A stretch of 17,691 bases of DNA from CAZHFW01 sp964531675 (GTDB lineage Bacteria; Planctomycetota; Phycisphaerae; Phycisphaerales; UBA1924), in assembly GCA_964531675.1 (NCBI GenBank), contig CAZHFW010000055.1, positions 1 through 17,691 on the forward strand, written 5' to 3'. Under the pieces are notes generated by a model. It saw only the letters and a program-made list of their open reading frames with translations. It ran no database searches and was not told the DNA's origin. The position numbers were made by a program, and so were the translations under genes. The stretch's first letter is position 1; every line of letters starts with the position of its first letter. Of this stretch, positions 7,616 to 14,899 are shown one piece after another.

Positions 7616-8704
7616 ATGCGCCACGTTTCTGCTGTCATCTTCGCCGCGATTCTTGCGCTCATCGGCGCAACTCCCGCGCGCGCCACCGAGGTGAAGGAAC
7701 TGGTCCGCATCAAGGGCCAGGGCGAGTCGGTCCTGCGCGGCATCGGCCTGGTCGTCGGTCTCTCGGGCACGGGCGACTCGGGCAAGGAGCTGGTCATGGC
7801 CCGCCCGCTGGCCAAGGTCCTCGAGAACGAGGGCAACGCGGTCGGCGATCTCAAGGAGCTGGCCGCGTCCAAGTCCGTCGCGGTCGTCCTCATCCAGTGC
7901 ATCATTCCCGAGTCGGGCGGCCGCACCGACGACCGCTTCGACATCACCATCTCCACGGTCAACTCCGCGAGCAGCCTCAAGGGGGGCACGCTCTACCTGG
8001 CGCCCCTCTCGGGCCCGTTCCCGGGAAGCCCCGTCTATGCGATGGCCGCGGGAACCGTCGATCTGCAGGATCCCTCGGTCCCCACCACCGCCCGCGTCCG
8101 CGGCGGGGCCAGGCTCGTGCAGGACATCATGATGCCGCAGGTCGGCACCGGCTTTGAGCTGATCATCGAGCCCCACTTTGCCGGCTGGGGCGCCGCCTCG
8201 GAGATCGCCAGCTCGATCGACCGCCAGTACTTCAACAACCCCAGCGCCGCCGGGCCTTCGATCGCCAAGGCCATCGATGAGCGCACGATCCGGATCCTGA
8301 TCCCCGAGAACGAGCGGGCCGACAAGGCCGCGTTCATCGCCGATGTGCTGGCCACGGACATCAACATGTCCATGCTCAAGCTTCCCGCGCAGGTGATCTG
8401 CAACTCGCGCACCGGGGTCATCATCGTGACCGGCGACGTCGAGATCGCCCCCGCGATCATCACGACCGACAAGCTCAACATCACGACCACCGTCCCGCCT
8501 CCCACGCCCACCGCGGCCAACCCGCTGGTGCAGCGCGACAAGTGGACGAGCCTGCAGACCAACGCCAGGCCTCAGGACATGTCCAAGCTGACGGACCTCC
8601 TGGCCGCGTTCAAGTCGCTCCAGGTCTCCAGCGCTGAACAGATCGAAGTCCTCCAGACGCTGCACAAGACAGGCAAGCTCCACGCCAAGCTGGTGATCGA
8701 TTGA
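7616..8704 (+). CDS. flgI: Flagellar P-ring protein FlgI
   Basis: A 362-residue subunit of the periplasmic P ring around the rod. It has a signal peptide (MRHVSAVIFAAILALIGATPARA before TEV, in part). The opening of the mature protein, VKELVRIKGQGESVLRGIGL, matches the FlgI start, and VVGLSGTGDSGK, VRGGARLVQDIMM-like beta segments and ICNSRTGVIIVTGDVEIAP follow. The C-terminal end TDLLAAFKSLQVSSAEQIEVL, in part, is the standard FlgI tail (choose, compute, length as in E. coli). FlgA upstream is its chaperone. The stop overlaps the next gene start as TTGA. Confidence 0.96.
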   Translation: MRHVSAVIFAAILALIGATPARATEVKELVRIKGQGESVLRGIGLVVGLSGTGDSGKELVMARPLAKVLENEGNAVGDLKELAASKSVAVVLIQCIIPESGGRTDDRFDITISTVNSASSLKGGTLYLAPLSGPFPGSPVYAMAAGTVDLQDPSVPTTARVRGGARLVQDIMMPQVGTGFELIIEPHFAGWGAASEIASSIDRQYFNNPSAAGPSIAKAIDERTIRILIPENERADKAAFIADVLATDINMSMLKLPAQVICNSRTGVIIVTGDVEIAPAIITTDKLNITTTVPPPTPTAANPLVQRDKWTSLQTNARPQDMSKLTDLLAAFKSLQVSSAEQIEVLQTLHKTGKLHAKLVID

Positions 8705-9156
8705 GCCTGCCCGACCTTTCCAACTCTGGCCTGATCCCGGCCCGTTCACTCGCGCCGATGGCGCCCTCGCTGAACTCGGCGCTGAGCGGCCGCTTCATGA
8801 ACATCACCCGTCGCGGCGCCGATGGCGGCTCGGATCCGTCCTCTCTGGCGGGCCGTCAGGAGTCCTTCTCCCAGATGATCTCCCGCGAAGCCAATGCGGG
8901 CACGCTCACCAAGGAGCAGAAGGCCCGCCGGACCGCCGAGCAGTTCGTCGCCTCGAGCCTGGTCGAGCCCATCCTCAAGCAGATGCGGGAGTCGTCGAAC
9001 GTCGCCCCGCCCTTTGGCCCATCGCAGGCCGAGAAGCAGTTCAGGGCTCTGCTCGATACGCAGATCGCCCGCAATCTGGTCAAGCGGGCCCACTGGCCCG
9101 TGGTTGACCGCGTCGCGGCCGACCTGGCCAAACGCAGCAAGGGAGTCACCGCGTGA
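8701..9156 (+). CDS. flgJ: Rod-binding protein, FlgJ N-terminal domain only
   Basis: A 151-residue protein with the rod-binding domain of FlgJ from about residue 79 (AEQFVASSLVEPILKQMRES, then AEKQFRALLDTQIARNLVKR). In E. coli, FlgJ caps the growing rod with this domain and cuts peptidoglycan with a C-terminal glucosaminidase domain; that second domain is absent here, as in many non-enteric bacteria. The start is a TTG at 8701 overlapping the flgI stop by 4 bases; an ATG at 8758 is an alternative, since the first 60 or so residues are not conserved. The next gene overlaps as GTGA. Position directly after flgI supports the call. Confidence 0.85.
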   Translation: MSLPDLSNSGLIPARSLAPMAPSLNSALSGRFMNITRRGADGGSDPSSLAGRQESFSQMISREANAGTLTKEQKARRTAEQFVASSLVEPILKQMRESSNVAPPFGPSQAEKQFRALLDTQIARNLVKRAHWPVVDRVAADLAKRSKGVTA

Positions 9157-9689
9157 GCACCCCGAACCGTGCACCGATCAGCCCCGCCGCCGCAGCGGAG
9201 CTTGCCCGCCGCCTCGAATCCCTGATCGATGCGCTGACCGTCGTGCATCAGCGCATGCTGATCGAAACACAGACGCATCGCGAGGCGATCCGCAAGGCCG
9301 ATGGGAACGCCGTCGAGCAGGCCGCGGCCCGCCAGGCCGAACTGCTCTCCAGGCTCGGCGATCTGGAAGGCAAGCGCCGCGAGCTGGTCGCGATGCATCC
9401 GATCCCGGGGCGCGCGCCCATGAGCGTGACGCTCTCGGACCTCATCGCTCTGGCGAGCCTGGAGAAGCGCGAGGCCCTGCACGCTGCGGCGGGCGAGCTG
9501 CGCCAGCTCATGCGGACCGTGCAGCAGGAGCACCAGACGCTGGCCGCAGCGACCAAGTCCCTGCTCGCCCATATGGAAGGCTTGATGCGTCAGGTCGGGC
9601 GCACGCTGAGCCACGCCCAGACCTACGGCCGCAAGGGCATCGTTGAACCCGGCCCCACCGTGGTCTCCGCCCTCGACCTGGCCTGCTGA
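9153..9689 (+). CDS. flgN: FlgN-like export chaperone for FlgK and FlgL
   Basis: A 178-residue, mostly helical protein with long amphipathic stretches (ARRLESLIDALTVVHQRML, then ARQAELLSRLGDLEGKRREL) and a C-terminal helix ending in a flexible tail. This fits FlgN, the cytoplasmic chaperone that delivers the hook-filament junction proteins to the export gate. Sequence conservation in FlgN is low, so the call rests mainly on helical pattern, size and position between flgJ and flgK. The start is a GTG at 9153 that overlaps the flgJ stop as GTGA, pointing to coupled translation. Confidence 0.7.
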   Translation: MSTPNRAPISPAAAAELARRLESLIDALTVVHQRMLIETQTHREAIRKADGNAVEQAAARQAELLSRLGDLEGKRRELVAMHPIPGRAPMSVTLSDLIALASLEKREALHAAAGELRQLMRTVQQEHQTLAAATKSLLAHMEGLMRQVGRTLSHAQTYGRKGIVEPGPTVVSALDLAC

Positions 9690-9737
9690 TTCAGCCTCCG
9701 CTGCCCCTGCAACACCCGACGCCCCTCGGAGCGACCC

Positions 9738-11477
9738 ATGAGCCTCACTTCCGCCCTCCAGATCGGCCGTTCGGCGCTGACCGCAAGCCAGCTCGGCCTG
9801 CAGGTGACCAGCAACAACCTCGCGAACGTCTCCACGCCCGGATACTCGCGCCAGATCATCGGGCTTGCACCCCTCGCGGGCCAGACCTCCGGTCTGGGCG
9901 CGGGCGCAGGCCGCGGCGTGTACGTCTCGGGCATCAACCGCCAGGTCGACGCGGCCCTCATGTCGCGCCTCCGGGCCGGAATCTCCGACGACGCCGGCGC
10001 CCAGTCGGACTACGGCATCCTCTCCCAGCTCGAGGCCACCCTCGGCGATCTCTCCTCGGGCGACCTCTCCTCCCAGCTCACCAACTTCTTCAAGACCTGG
10101 TCCGAACGCGCCAACCTCACCAAGTCCTCCGCGGTCGTCGTTCAGCAAGGCGTCGCGCTGTCCGGGTACATCCGCGGGCTGCGCACCGACATGCTCAACC
10201 AGCGCGAGCAGCTTGATCAGCAGCTTGGCTCGCTCACCGAGAAGGCCAACAGCCTGCTCGAGCAGATCGCCAATCTCAACGGGCAGATCTCCACCTCAGA
10301 ACAGGCCGGCACCCCCGCCAACGCCCTCCGCGATCAGCGCGATCAGGCCCTGGCCGACCTCTCCACCATCATGGACGTCACCGCCAACGAGCAGCCCAAT
10401 GGCTCGGTCGATGTGCTGGTCGGCTCCAACCCCGTCATCCTGGGCACCAAGTCGCGCGGCCTCGAGTTCAAGCGCTTCACCGACTCGTCCGGGCAGCTCA
10501 AGGTCACCGTCAACACCAAGGCCGATGGTTCCGAGCTCCCCGTGACCTCGGGCCAGCTCGGCTCGCTCCTGAACAACCGCGGCGCGGCCATCAACGCCAC
10601 CCTCGACACCCTCGACAAGATCACCTCCCAGCTCATCTTCCAGGTCAACAAGCTCCACTCCACCGCGACCAACGCCACCGGGCTCACCGCGACCACGGGC
10701 TATCTCAAGACCGCGGTCGCCGACCGCACGCGCCCGATGAACGATCCGCTCAACGCCACCTTCGCAGGGCTCCCCTTCAAGCCCCAGACCGGCGGATTCA
10801 GCGTCAACATCAAGGACAAGACCACCGGCTCGGTCCAGACCGTGCGCATCAATGTCGACCTGGACGGGCTCACCAACACCGGCGCCGCCGGAACCGCCAA
10901 CGACACCACCCCCGAGCAGATCCGGGCGGCCCTCGGCGCGATCCCGGGCCTGTCCGCCCAGTGGACCAGCGACGGCAAGCTCGACCTCAAGGCCTCCAGC
11001 GGCTTCGAGTTCAGCTTCTCCGACGACACCTCGGGCGTCCTGGCCACGATGGGCGTCAACTCCTACTTCACCGGCACCGGCTCTAAGGACATCGACGTCA
11101 ACCAGACCATCGTCTCCGACCCCTCGAGCCTCATGGTCGGACGCATGGTCAATGGCACCTTCGTCGAGAACGGCACCGCCCTGGAGATCGTCAAGGTGCA
11201 GGACGCCGCCAACCAGTCCCTCGGGGGCGTGAGCATCAAGGCCGCCTGGGGTCAGGCCTCCCAGCTCGTCGGCGTGCAGACCGATGCCGCCAAGACCCGC
11301 GCCGTCGCCACCGCGATGGTGCACGAAAACCTCGAATCCCAGCGGGCGGCCATCTCGGGCGTCAGCACCGACGAGGAGTCCATCAACCTGATGGCCTACC
11401 AGCGCCAGTACCAGGCGGCGGCCAAGGTCATCACCACCGCCGACCAGCTCCTCCAGACGCTCATCGACATGGTCTGA
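9738..11477 (+). CDS. flgK: Hook-filament junction protein FlgK (HAP1)
   Basis: A 579-residue junction protein joining hook and filament, exported with help from FlgN. The N terminus has the rod/hook signature VTSNNLANVSTPGYSRQ (about residues 24-40) and LEATLGDLSSGDLSSQLTNF. The C terminus ESINLMAYQRQYQAAAKVI is a classic FlgK tail. Between about residues 350 and 450 is a beta-rich inserted module (GGFSVNIKDKTTGSVQTVRI, then GKLDLKASSGFEFSFSDDTS and VLATMGVNSYFTG) resembling flagellin hook-IN domains. The ribosome site is CGGAGCG, 7 bases upstream. The stop lies inside a 15-base tandem repeat that restates the stop twice more in frame. Confidence 0.96.
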   Translation: MSLTSALQIGRSALTASQLGLQVTSNNLANVSTPGYSRQIIGLAPLAGQTSGLGAGAGRGVYVSGINRQVDAALMSRLRAGISDDAGAQSDYGILSQLEATLGDLSSGDLSSQLTNFFKTWSERANLTKSSAVVVQQGVALSGYIRGLRTDMLNQREQLDQQLGSLTEKANSLLEQIANLNGQISTSEQAGTPANALRDQRDQALADLSTIMDVTANEQPNGSVDVLVGSNPVILGTKSRGLEFKRFTDSSGQLKVTVNTKADGSELPVTSGQLGSLLNNRGAAINATLDTLDKITSQLIFQVNKLHSTATNATGLTATTGYLKTAVADRTRPMNDPLNATFAGLPFKPQTGGFSVNIKDKTTGSVQTVRINVDLDGLTNTGAAGTANDTTPEQIRAALGAIPGLSAQWTSDGKLDLKASSGFEFSFSDDTSGVLATMGVNSYFTGTGSKDIDVNQTIVSDPSSLMVGRMVNGTFVENGTALEIVKVQDAANQSLGGVSIKAAWGQASQLVGVQTDAAKTRAVATAMVHENLESQRAAISGVSTDEESINLMAYQRQYQAAAKVITTADQLLQTLIDMV

Positions 11478-11513
11478 ATCGAGTTGGTCTGAACTGAGTT
11501 GGTCTGAACCGCC
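11469..11513 (+). repeat. 15-base triplicate restating the flgK stop
   Basis: Three consecutive 15-base units share TGGTCTGAA: ATGGTCTGAATCGAG (11469-11483), TTGGTCTGAACTGAG (11484-11498) and TTGGTCTGAACCGCC (11499-11513). The first contains the last two codons and the TGA of flgK. Because the period is five codons, the TGA recurs twice more in the same frame. Confidence 0.9.
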
Positions 11514-11544
11514 TTGGCACGCCCTTTGAGTTGAGTCCACCCCG

Positions 11545-13599
11545 ATGGCCCTGATCCCCGCATACATGGCCCGCGTGCCGAACCTGCTGCAGACTCAGGT
11601 CGCAGCCGGGAACTTGTCGCGCACCAACCTGCAGCTTCTGCGCGTGCAGGAACAGCTCGCCACGGGCAAGGTCGTCAATCGCGTCAGTGATGACTCGGTC
11701 AAGGCCGCGACCATCATGGTCCTGAACGACCGGCTCGACCGCTCGGCCCAGTACCAGCGGAACATGAGCCACGCCACCGCGGCCCTGGGCGTGCTCGACA
11801 CCACGCTCGGGCAGGCCTCGGACCTGGCGCTTCGGGCCAAGTCCATCGCCTCCGAACAGATGAACGTCTCCTCCTCGGCTTCCGAACGCTCGGGCCAGGC
11901 GGTCGTCATCGATCAGATCATCCAGAGCTTCTACAACCTGGCCAACACGTCCAGCGTGGCCGGGTACATCTTCGGCGGCTCCCAGGGCGCCCGCGCCCCG
12001 GTCGAGTCCCTCGCCTCCGGCTATCGATATGTCGGTTCCGGAACCGGCGTCCTCACGGATCTGGGCAGTTTGCAGGGCATTCCGATCTCGCTCGGCTCCA
12101 CCCCGATCGCGGGCGTTGCAGCACGCGTCGCGGGCTCGGTCGATCTCAATCCATCCCTGAGCCTGGGCACGCGGCTGTCGGACCTCAATGGCTCGCGCTC
12201 CCTGGGCGTGACGCCCGGACCGCTCGAGTTCGCGTTCAATGGCGGCGCCAAGGTCCAGGTTGATCTCACCGGCTCGGACTCGGTCCGGGACGTGGCGGCC
12301 AAGCTCACCGCGGCCATCCGCCAGTACGAGACCGACAACAGCGTCACCGTCCTCGGACCCGGAGGCATCTCGGTCACAGGCGGAGCGCTCCGCATCGACG
12401 TCGCGGCCCCCGGAAGCCTGGCCTTCTCCGACATTGGCGACGGCACGACCGCCCAGGATCTGGGCCTGGCCAGCGCGACCGCCCCCTTTGCCTTCACGAG
12501 CACCACGCCCTCGGGCCTGGACACCAATCCCAAGCTCACCTGGACCAGCCCGATCTCGAGCCTGACGGGTCTCTCGGGCCCCCTGGGAACGCTCCGCATC
12601 TCCAACGCGGGCAAGACCGCCAACATCGATCTCTCCGGCGCGACGACGCTGCAGGACATCCGCAACCGCATCGAGCAGGCCAACCTGGGCGTGCGCGTCG
12701 AGATCAACGATCAGGGCACCGGGATCAACGTCCTCACCGACACCTCGACGGCGCTGGCCCAGGGCCTCTCCATCGCTGAAGTCGCGGGCGGGAACACCGC
12801 CTCGCTCCTGGGCATTCGCTCGCTCGGCCTGAGCACGCAGCTCTCCGACTTCAACGACGGCCGGGGCGTGCAGGTCGTGGACGGGTCCAAGGACCCCCTC
12901 ACCGGCCTTCCCGCGCCCAACCTGGACGTTGATTTCCAGATCATCGTGGGCAACGGCGCGGGGACCGCGATCGACATCGATCTGCGGCCTCAGGACGTCG
13001 TGAGCGTCAACACCCTGCTCAACCGCATCCAGTCCGAACTGGCCACCAAGCTCCCGGCCGCGGGTCTGGCCCCGACGGACCTGCAGGTCGGCCTGGCGTC
13101 GGACGGCAACGGGATCACGTTCACCCAGAACGCGAGCTTCACCGGAGCCATCCGCGTGGAGACCAAGAACAACTCGCCCGCTGCCGAGCAGCTCGGACTG
13201 CTCGACGGCAAGTACGACGCGACGAGCGCAACATTCACGAGTACGGACCGCGCAAAGGTGCGCCCCGACTCTGTCTTCAGTCATTTGATCGATCTCAGAG
13301 ACGCTTTGCGTGCCAACGACACGCGTGGCATCCAGCTTGCTGCACAGAAACTCGACGGCGTGATCGGCGCGCTGGCGGACACCCGCGGACTGGTGGGTTC
13401 GTACGCCCAGCGAGTCGATTTCGCTTCGGACCGCGAGACGGACAAGGCCACGTTGGACACGCAGATCCGCTCCGAGCTTCAGGATGCGGACTTCACCCAG
13501 GTGGCGACCCGGTACACGCAGCTGCAGACGCAGCTCCAGGCGGGGTACCAGGTGACGGCGGCGGTTTCGAAGCTGAGCCTGCTCGACTACCTGTCCTAG
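11545..13599 (+). CDS. flgL: Hook-filament junction protein FlgL (HAP3), enlarged
   Basis: A 684-residue junction protein, about twice the size of enteric FlgL (317 residues). The N-terminal flagellin-like helix region (VPNLLQTQVAAGNLSRTNLQ, then VQEQLATGKVVNRVSDDSVK) and the C-terminal tail (DADFTQVATRYTQLQTQLQA and KLSLLDYLS) are typical FlgL. The extra length lies in the middle, with three related beta-rich modules at about residues 207-310, 333-426 and 431-553. Modules 1 and 3 open with TRLSDLNGSRS and TQLSDFNDGRG, and each ends on a leucine-glycine-leucine or similar turn (AQDLGLAS, SLLGIRS, EQLGLLDG). These resemble flagellin hook-IN modules and are probably exposed at the junction surface. 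The ribosome site is weak. The stop TAG sits in the loop of a small hairpin. Confidence 0.93.
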   Translation: MALIPAYMARVPNLLQTQVAAGNLSRTNLQLLRVQEQLATGKVVNRVSDDSVKAATIMVLNDRLDRSAQYQRNMSHATAALGVLDTTLGQASDLALRAKSIASEQMNVSSSASERSGQAVVIDQIIQSFYNLANTSSVAGYIFGGSQGARAPVESLASGYRYVGSGTGVLTDLGSLQGIPISLGSTPIAGVAARVAGSVDLNPSLSLGTRLSDLNGSRSLGVTPGPLEFAFNGGAKVQVDLTGSDSVRDVAAKLTAAIRQYETDNSVTVLGPGGISVTGGALRIDVAAPGSLAFSDIGDGTTAQDLGLASATAPFAFTSTTPSGLDTNPKLTWTSPISSLTGLSGPLGTLRISNAGKTANIDLSGATTLQDIRNRIEQANLGVRVEINDQGTGINVLTDTSTALAQGLSIAEVAGGNTASLLGIRSLGLSTQLSDFNDGRGVQVVDGSKDPLTGLPAPNLDVDFQIIVGNGAGTAIDIDLRPQDVVSVNTLLNRIQSELATKLPAAGLAPTDLQVGLASDGNGITFTQNASFTGAIRVETKNNSPAAEQLGLLDGKYDATSATFTSTDRAKVRPDSVFSHLIDLRDALRANDTRGIQLAAQKLDGVIGALADTRGLVGSYAQRVDFASDRETDKATLDTQIRSELQDADFTQVATRYTQLQTQLQAGYQVTAAVSKLSLLDYLS

Positions 13600-13607
13600 C
13601 GGACAGG
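13590..13607. repeat. Hairpin enclosing the flgL stop codon
   Basis: CCTGTCC (13590-13596) pairs with GGACAGG (13601-13607) around a TAGC loop that contains the flgL stop TAG. No T run follows, so it is not a clear terminator; it may mark the 3' end of the mRNA. Confidence 0.5.
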
Positions 13608-13666
13608 ATCGGGATTCGGATCGCGAGCCTTCCCGCCGGCCCGGGGAGGCTCAGACAGGACGTCGA

Positions 13667-13682
13667 CCGGGATTGGACCCGG
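13667..13682 (+). promoter_or_regulatory. fliW leader hairpin with GGA in its loop
   Basis: CCGGG (13667-13671) pairs with CCCGG (13678-13682) around the hexaloop ATTGGA. GGA exposed in a loop is the core feature of CsrA-bound RNA, and csrA is the next gene. The stem is short and the site lies about 50 bases before the fliW ATG, so this is only a candidate. Confidence 0.3.
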
Positions 13683-13730
13683 AAGTCGATCCAGGAAGTT
13701 TGCCGGCCGGTTGAACGCGGAGCGGACGTC

Positions 13731-14177
13731 ATGGAAGTGCGGACCACTCGATTCGGGGTGATCGACATCGCGGAGGACCGCGTGATCACCTTCCCCAAGG
13801 GCCTTCTTGGCTTCTCGGGCCACAAGCGGTATTGCCTCCTTGAACCGGGGGACGACGCCTGCTTCTTCTGGCTCCAGTCCCTTGACGAGCCCTCCCTGGC
13901 CTTCGTCGTCACCGATCCGGCGCTGTTCATCCCGGAGTACTCGGTGCCGATCCGTCCCGAGCAGATGTCCGACCTGGGTCTGGACAAGCTCGAGGACGCG
14001 CAGGTCTTCGTGATCGTCAACAAGGTTGACCAGCAGCTCACGGGCAATCTTCAGGGCCCGCTGGTGGTCAACACCATGTCCAAGGTCGGCGAGCAGTTCG
14101 TGCTCGCTGAGAAGCGCTGGACCACGCGTCACGCGCTGATGAAGGTCGGTCAGCAGGTTCAAGCGGCCTCCGCCTGA
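13731..14177 (+). CDS. fliW: Flagellar assembly factor FliW
   Basis: A 148-residue cytoplasmic protein that binds both flagellin and CsrA. In Bacillus subtilis, FliW bound to CsrA relieves translational repression of flagellin, and free flagellin titrates FliW away, giving homeostatic control. The family is recognised by the opening VRTTRFGVIDIAEDRVITF, the FPKGLLGFSGHKRYCLLEP stretch, then FFWLQSLDEPSLAFVVTDP and the FVIVNK strand. The length is typical. The ATG at 13731 has GCGGAGCGG upstream. Its neighbours csrA and flagellin downstream make the role convincing. A 168-base gap separates it from csrA. Confidence 0.96.
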   Translation: MEVRTTRFGVIDIAEDRVITFPKGLLGFSGHKRYCLLEPGDDACFFWLQSLDEPSLAFVVTDPALFIPEYSVPIRPEQMSDLGLDKLEDAQVFVIVNKVDQQLTGNLQGPLVVNTMSKVGEQFVLAEKRWTTRHALMKVGQQVQAASA

Positions 14178-14202
14178 ACCGGCTCTCGTGCGTTTGTATG
14201 AC

Positions 14203-14220
14203 GAGTTGGGAATCCAACTC
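14203..14220. repeat. 7-bp hairpin between fliW and csrA
   Basis: GAGTTGG (14203-14209) pairs with CCAACTC (14214-14220) around a GAAT loop, 25 bases after the fliW stop. Only a pyrimidine-rich CCTCCCCC follows, not a T run, so it is at best a weak terminator. GGA at 14209-14211 spans the stem-loop edge. The rest of the 168-base gap shows nothing else I can name. Confidence 0.5.
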
Positions 14221-14345
14221 CCTCCCCCTGGGCTTGGCGCAGTGCGCGGCAAACAGCCACCCTGCGCCCGCACCCGACGGATCGGCGTGCGCAACCCTGG
14301 GCTTCCCGAAACTCCCGGTCACGGAACCGACCAAGGAGCTGACCG

Positions 14346-14747
14346 ATGCTGGTCCTTTCACGCCAGAGAGACGAGACGATCATCATCGGGGACGAGATCG
14401 AGATCACCGTCGTGGATATCCGCGGCGACAAGGTGCGTCTCGGGATCACCGCCCCGACCAGGATCGCGGTACACCGCAAGGAGGTGTACGAGGCGATCAA
14501 GAAGGAGAACGAGCAGGCCGCCCGCGCGCTGGACGCCGAGCTGCCTCGCCTGACGGGGACCGGCGTCCCCATCTCGCCCGGACCGCTCCGCGCCAAGACC
14601 GCGGCCAAGGCCTCCAGGCTCGTCTCCCCCACCCCTCCGACTTTGCGGGCCACGCCCGTCAATCTCCCCGCGCCGCCCAGGCCCGGGGTCGAAAGTCCGC
14701 CGCTGCGCCAGGCAAGGCCACCCGAGCCCAGCGCAAGGCATGCCTGA
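14346..14747 (+). CDS. csrA: Translational regulator CsrA with long C-terminal tail
   Basis: A 133-residue RNA-binding regulator; the first 60 or so residues are a complete CsrA (MLVLSRQRDETIIIGDEIEI, then the VRLGITAPTRIAVHRKEVYE segment). Key RNA-contacting positions Leu4 and Arg44 are kept. Enteric CsrA is 61 residues; here about 70 more follow, rich in Pro, Ala and Arg (for example SPTPPTLRATPVNLPAPPRP), probably disordered. The frame is uninterrupted and the start has an excellent AAGGAG site 7 bases upstream. CsrA dimers bind GGA motifs in mRNA leaders and commonly repress flagellin translation. It lies between its antagonist fliW and its likely target flagellin. Whether the tail changes FliW or RNA binding is unknown. 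Confidence 0.96.
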   Translation: MLVLSRQRDETIIIGDEIEITVVDIRGDKVRLGITAPTRIAVHRKEVYEAIKKENEQAARALDAELPRLTGTGVPISPGPLRAKTAAKASRLVSPTPPTLRATPVNLPAPPRPGVESPPLRQARPPEPSARHA

Positions 14748-14778
14748 GCAGCGTTGATTCACCACTCTGGTTTTCCAA

Positions 14779-14894
14779 GGCTCGTCTGATCGTCGGAGTC
14801 ACGCAAGGACGAGCCTGAGTCGGAACCGCCCGCGGGCGCGAGCCAACAAGCCCGCCGGGCTCGCAAGGAAGCACGAAGCCTCAGTCACGGAGGA
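14779..14894 (+). promoter_or_regulatory. Flagellin 1 leader with duplicated GGA module (candidate CsrA target)
   Basis: The 152 bases between csrA and flagellin 1 hold two imperfect copies of one module. Copy 1 has CGCAAGGA (14802-14809) and CGAGCCTGAGTCGGA (14810-14824). Copy 2 has CGCAAGGA (14862-14869) and CGAAGCCTCAGTCACGGA (14874-14891). Copy 2 can fold: GGCTCG (14858-14863) pairs with CGAAGCC (14874-14880, one bulged A), leaving GGA 14867-14869 in a 10-base loop. Copy 1 sits at the closing end of an 8-bp stem, GGCTCGTC (14779-14786) with GACGAGCC (14808-14815), whose loop holds GGA 14795-14797. A 12-base palindrome lies at 14827-14838. The ribosome site itself is ACGGAGGA. This layout matches CsrA-repressed leaders; binding is inferred. 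Confidence 0.55.
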
Positions 14895-14899
14895 TTGTC

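Noticed and set aside
7286..8749. Minus-strand open frame of about 490 codons opposite flgH and flgI
   Set aside because: It spans a terminator and an octamer repeat, translating the repeat into a low-complexity string, and has no family features. The same reasoning removes the antisense frames at 4683-6002, 8856-10148 and 10296-11567.
11515..11529. Sigma-54-like sequence TGGCAC, 5 bases, TTGA before flgL
   Set aside because: The invariant GC of the -12 element reads GA, and a start site there would leave a leader of only a few bases before the flgL ATG. Likely chance within an operon.
11461..13284. Long open frame of about 600 codons on the minus strand opposite flgL
   Set aside because: High GC and C-ending codons of flgL keep the opposite strand free of stops; the translation is Arg/Gly/Val/Asp-rich with no recognisable motif, while flgL is certain.
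14338..14352. ACCGATGC before csrA as a sigma-28 -10 element
   Set aside because: No TAAA-like element is found at the proper distance, and the sequence overlaps the csrA start codon.
14198..14818. Open frame of 206 codons overlapping csrA in another frame
   Set aside because: It covers csrA out of frame and gives a Gly/Arg/Asp-rich translation without any motif; csrA has the correct fold residues and an ideal ribosome site.
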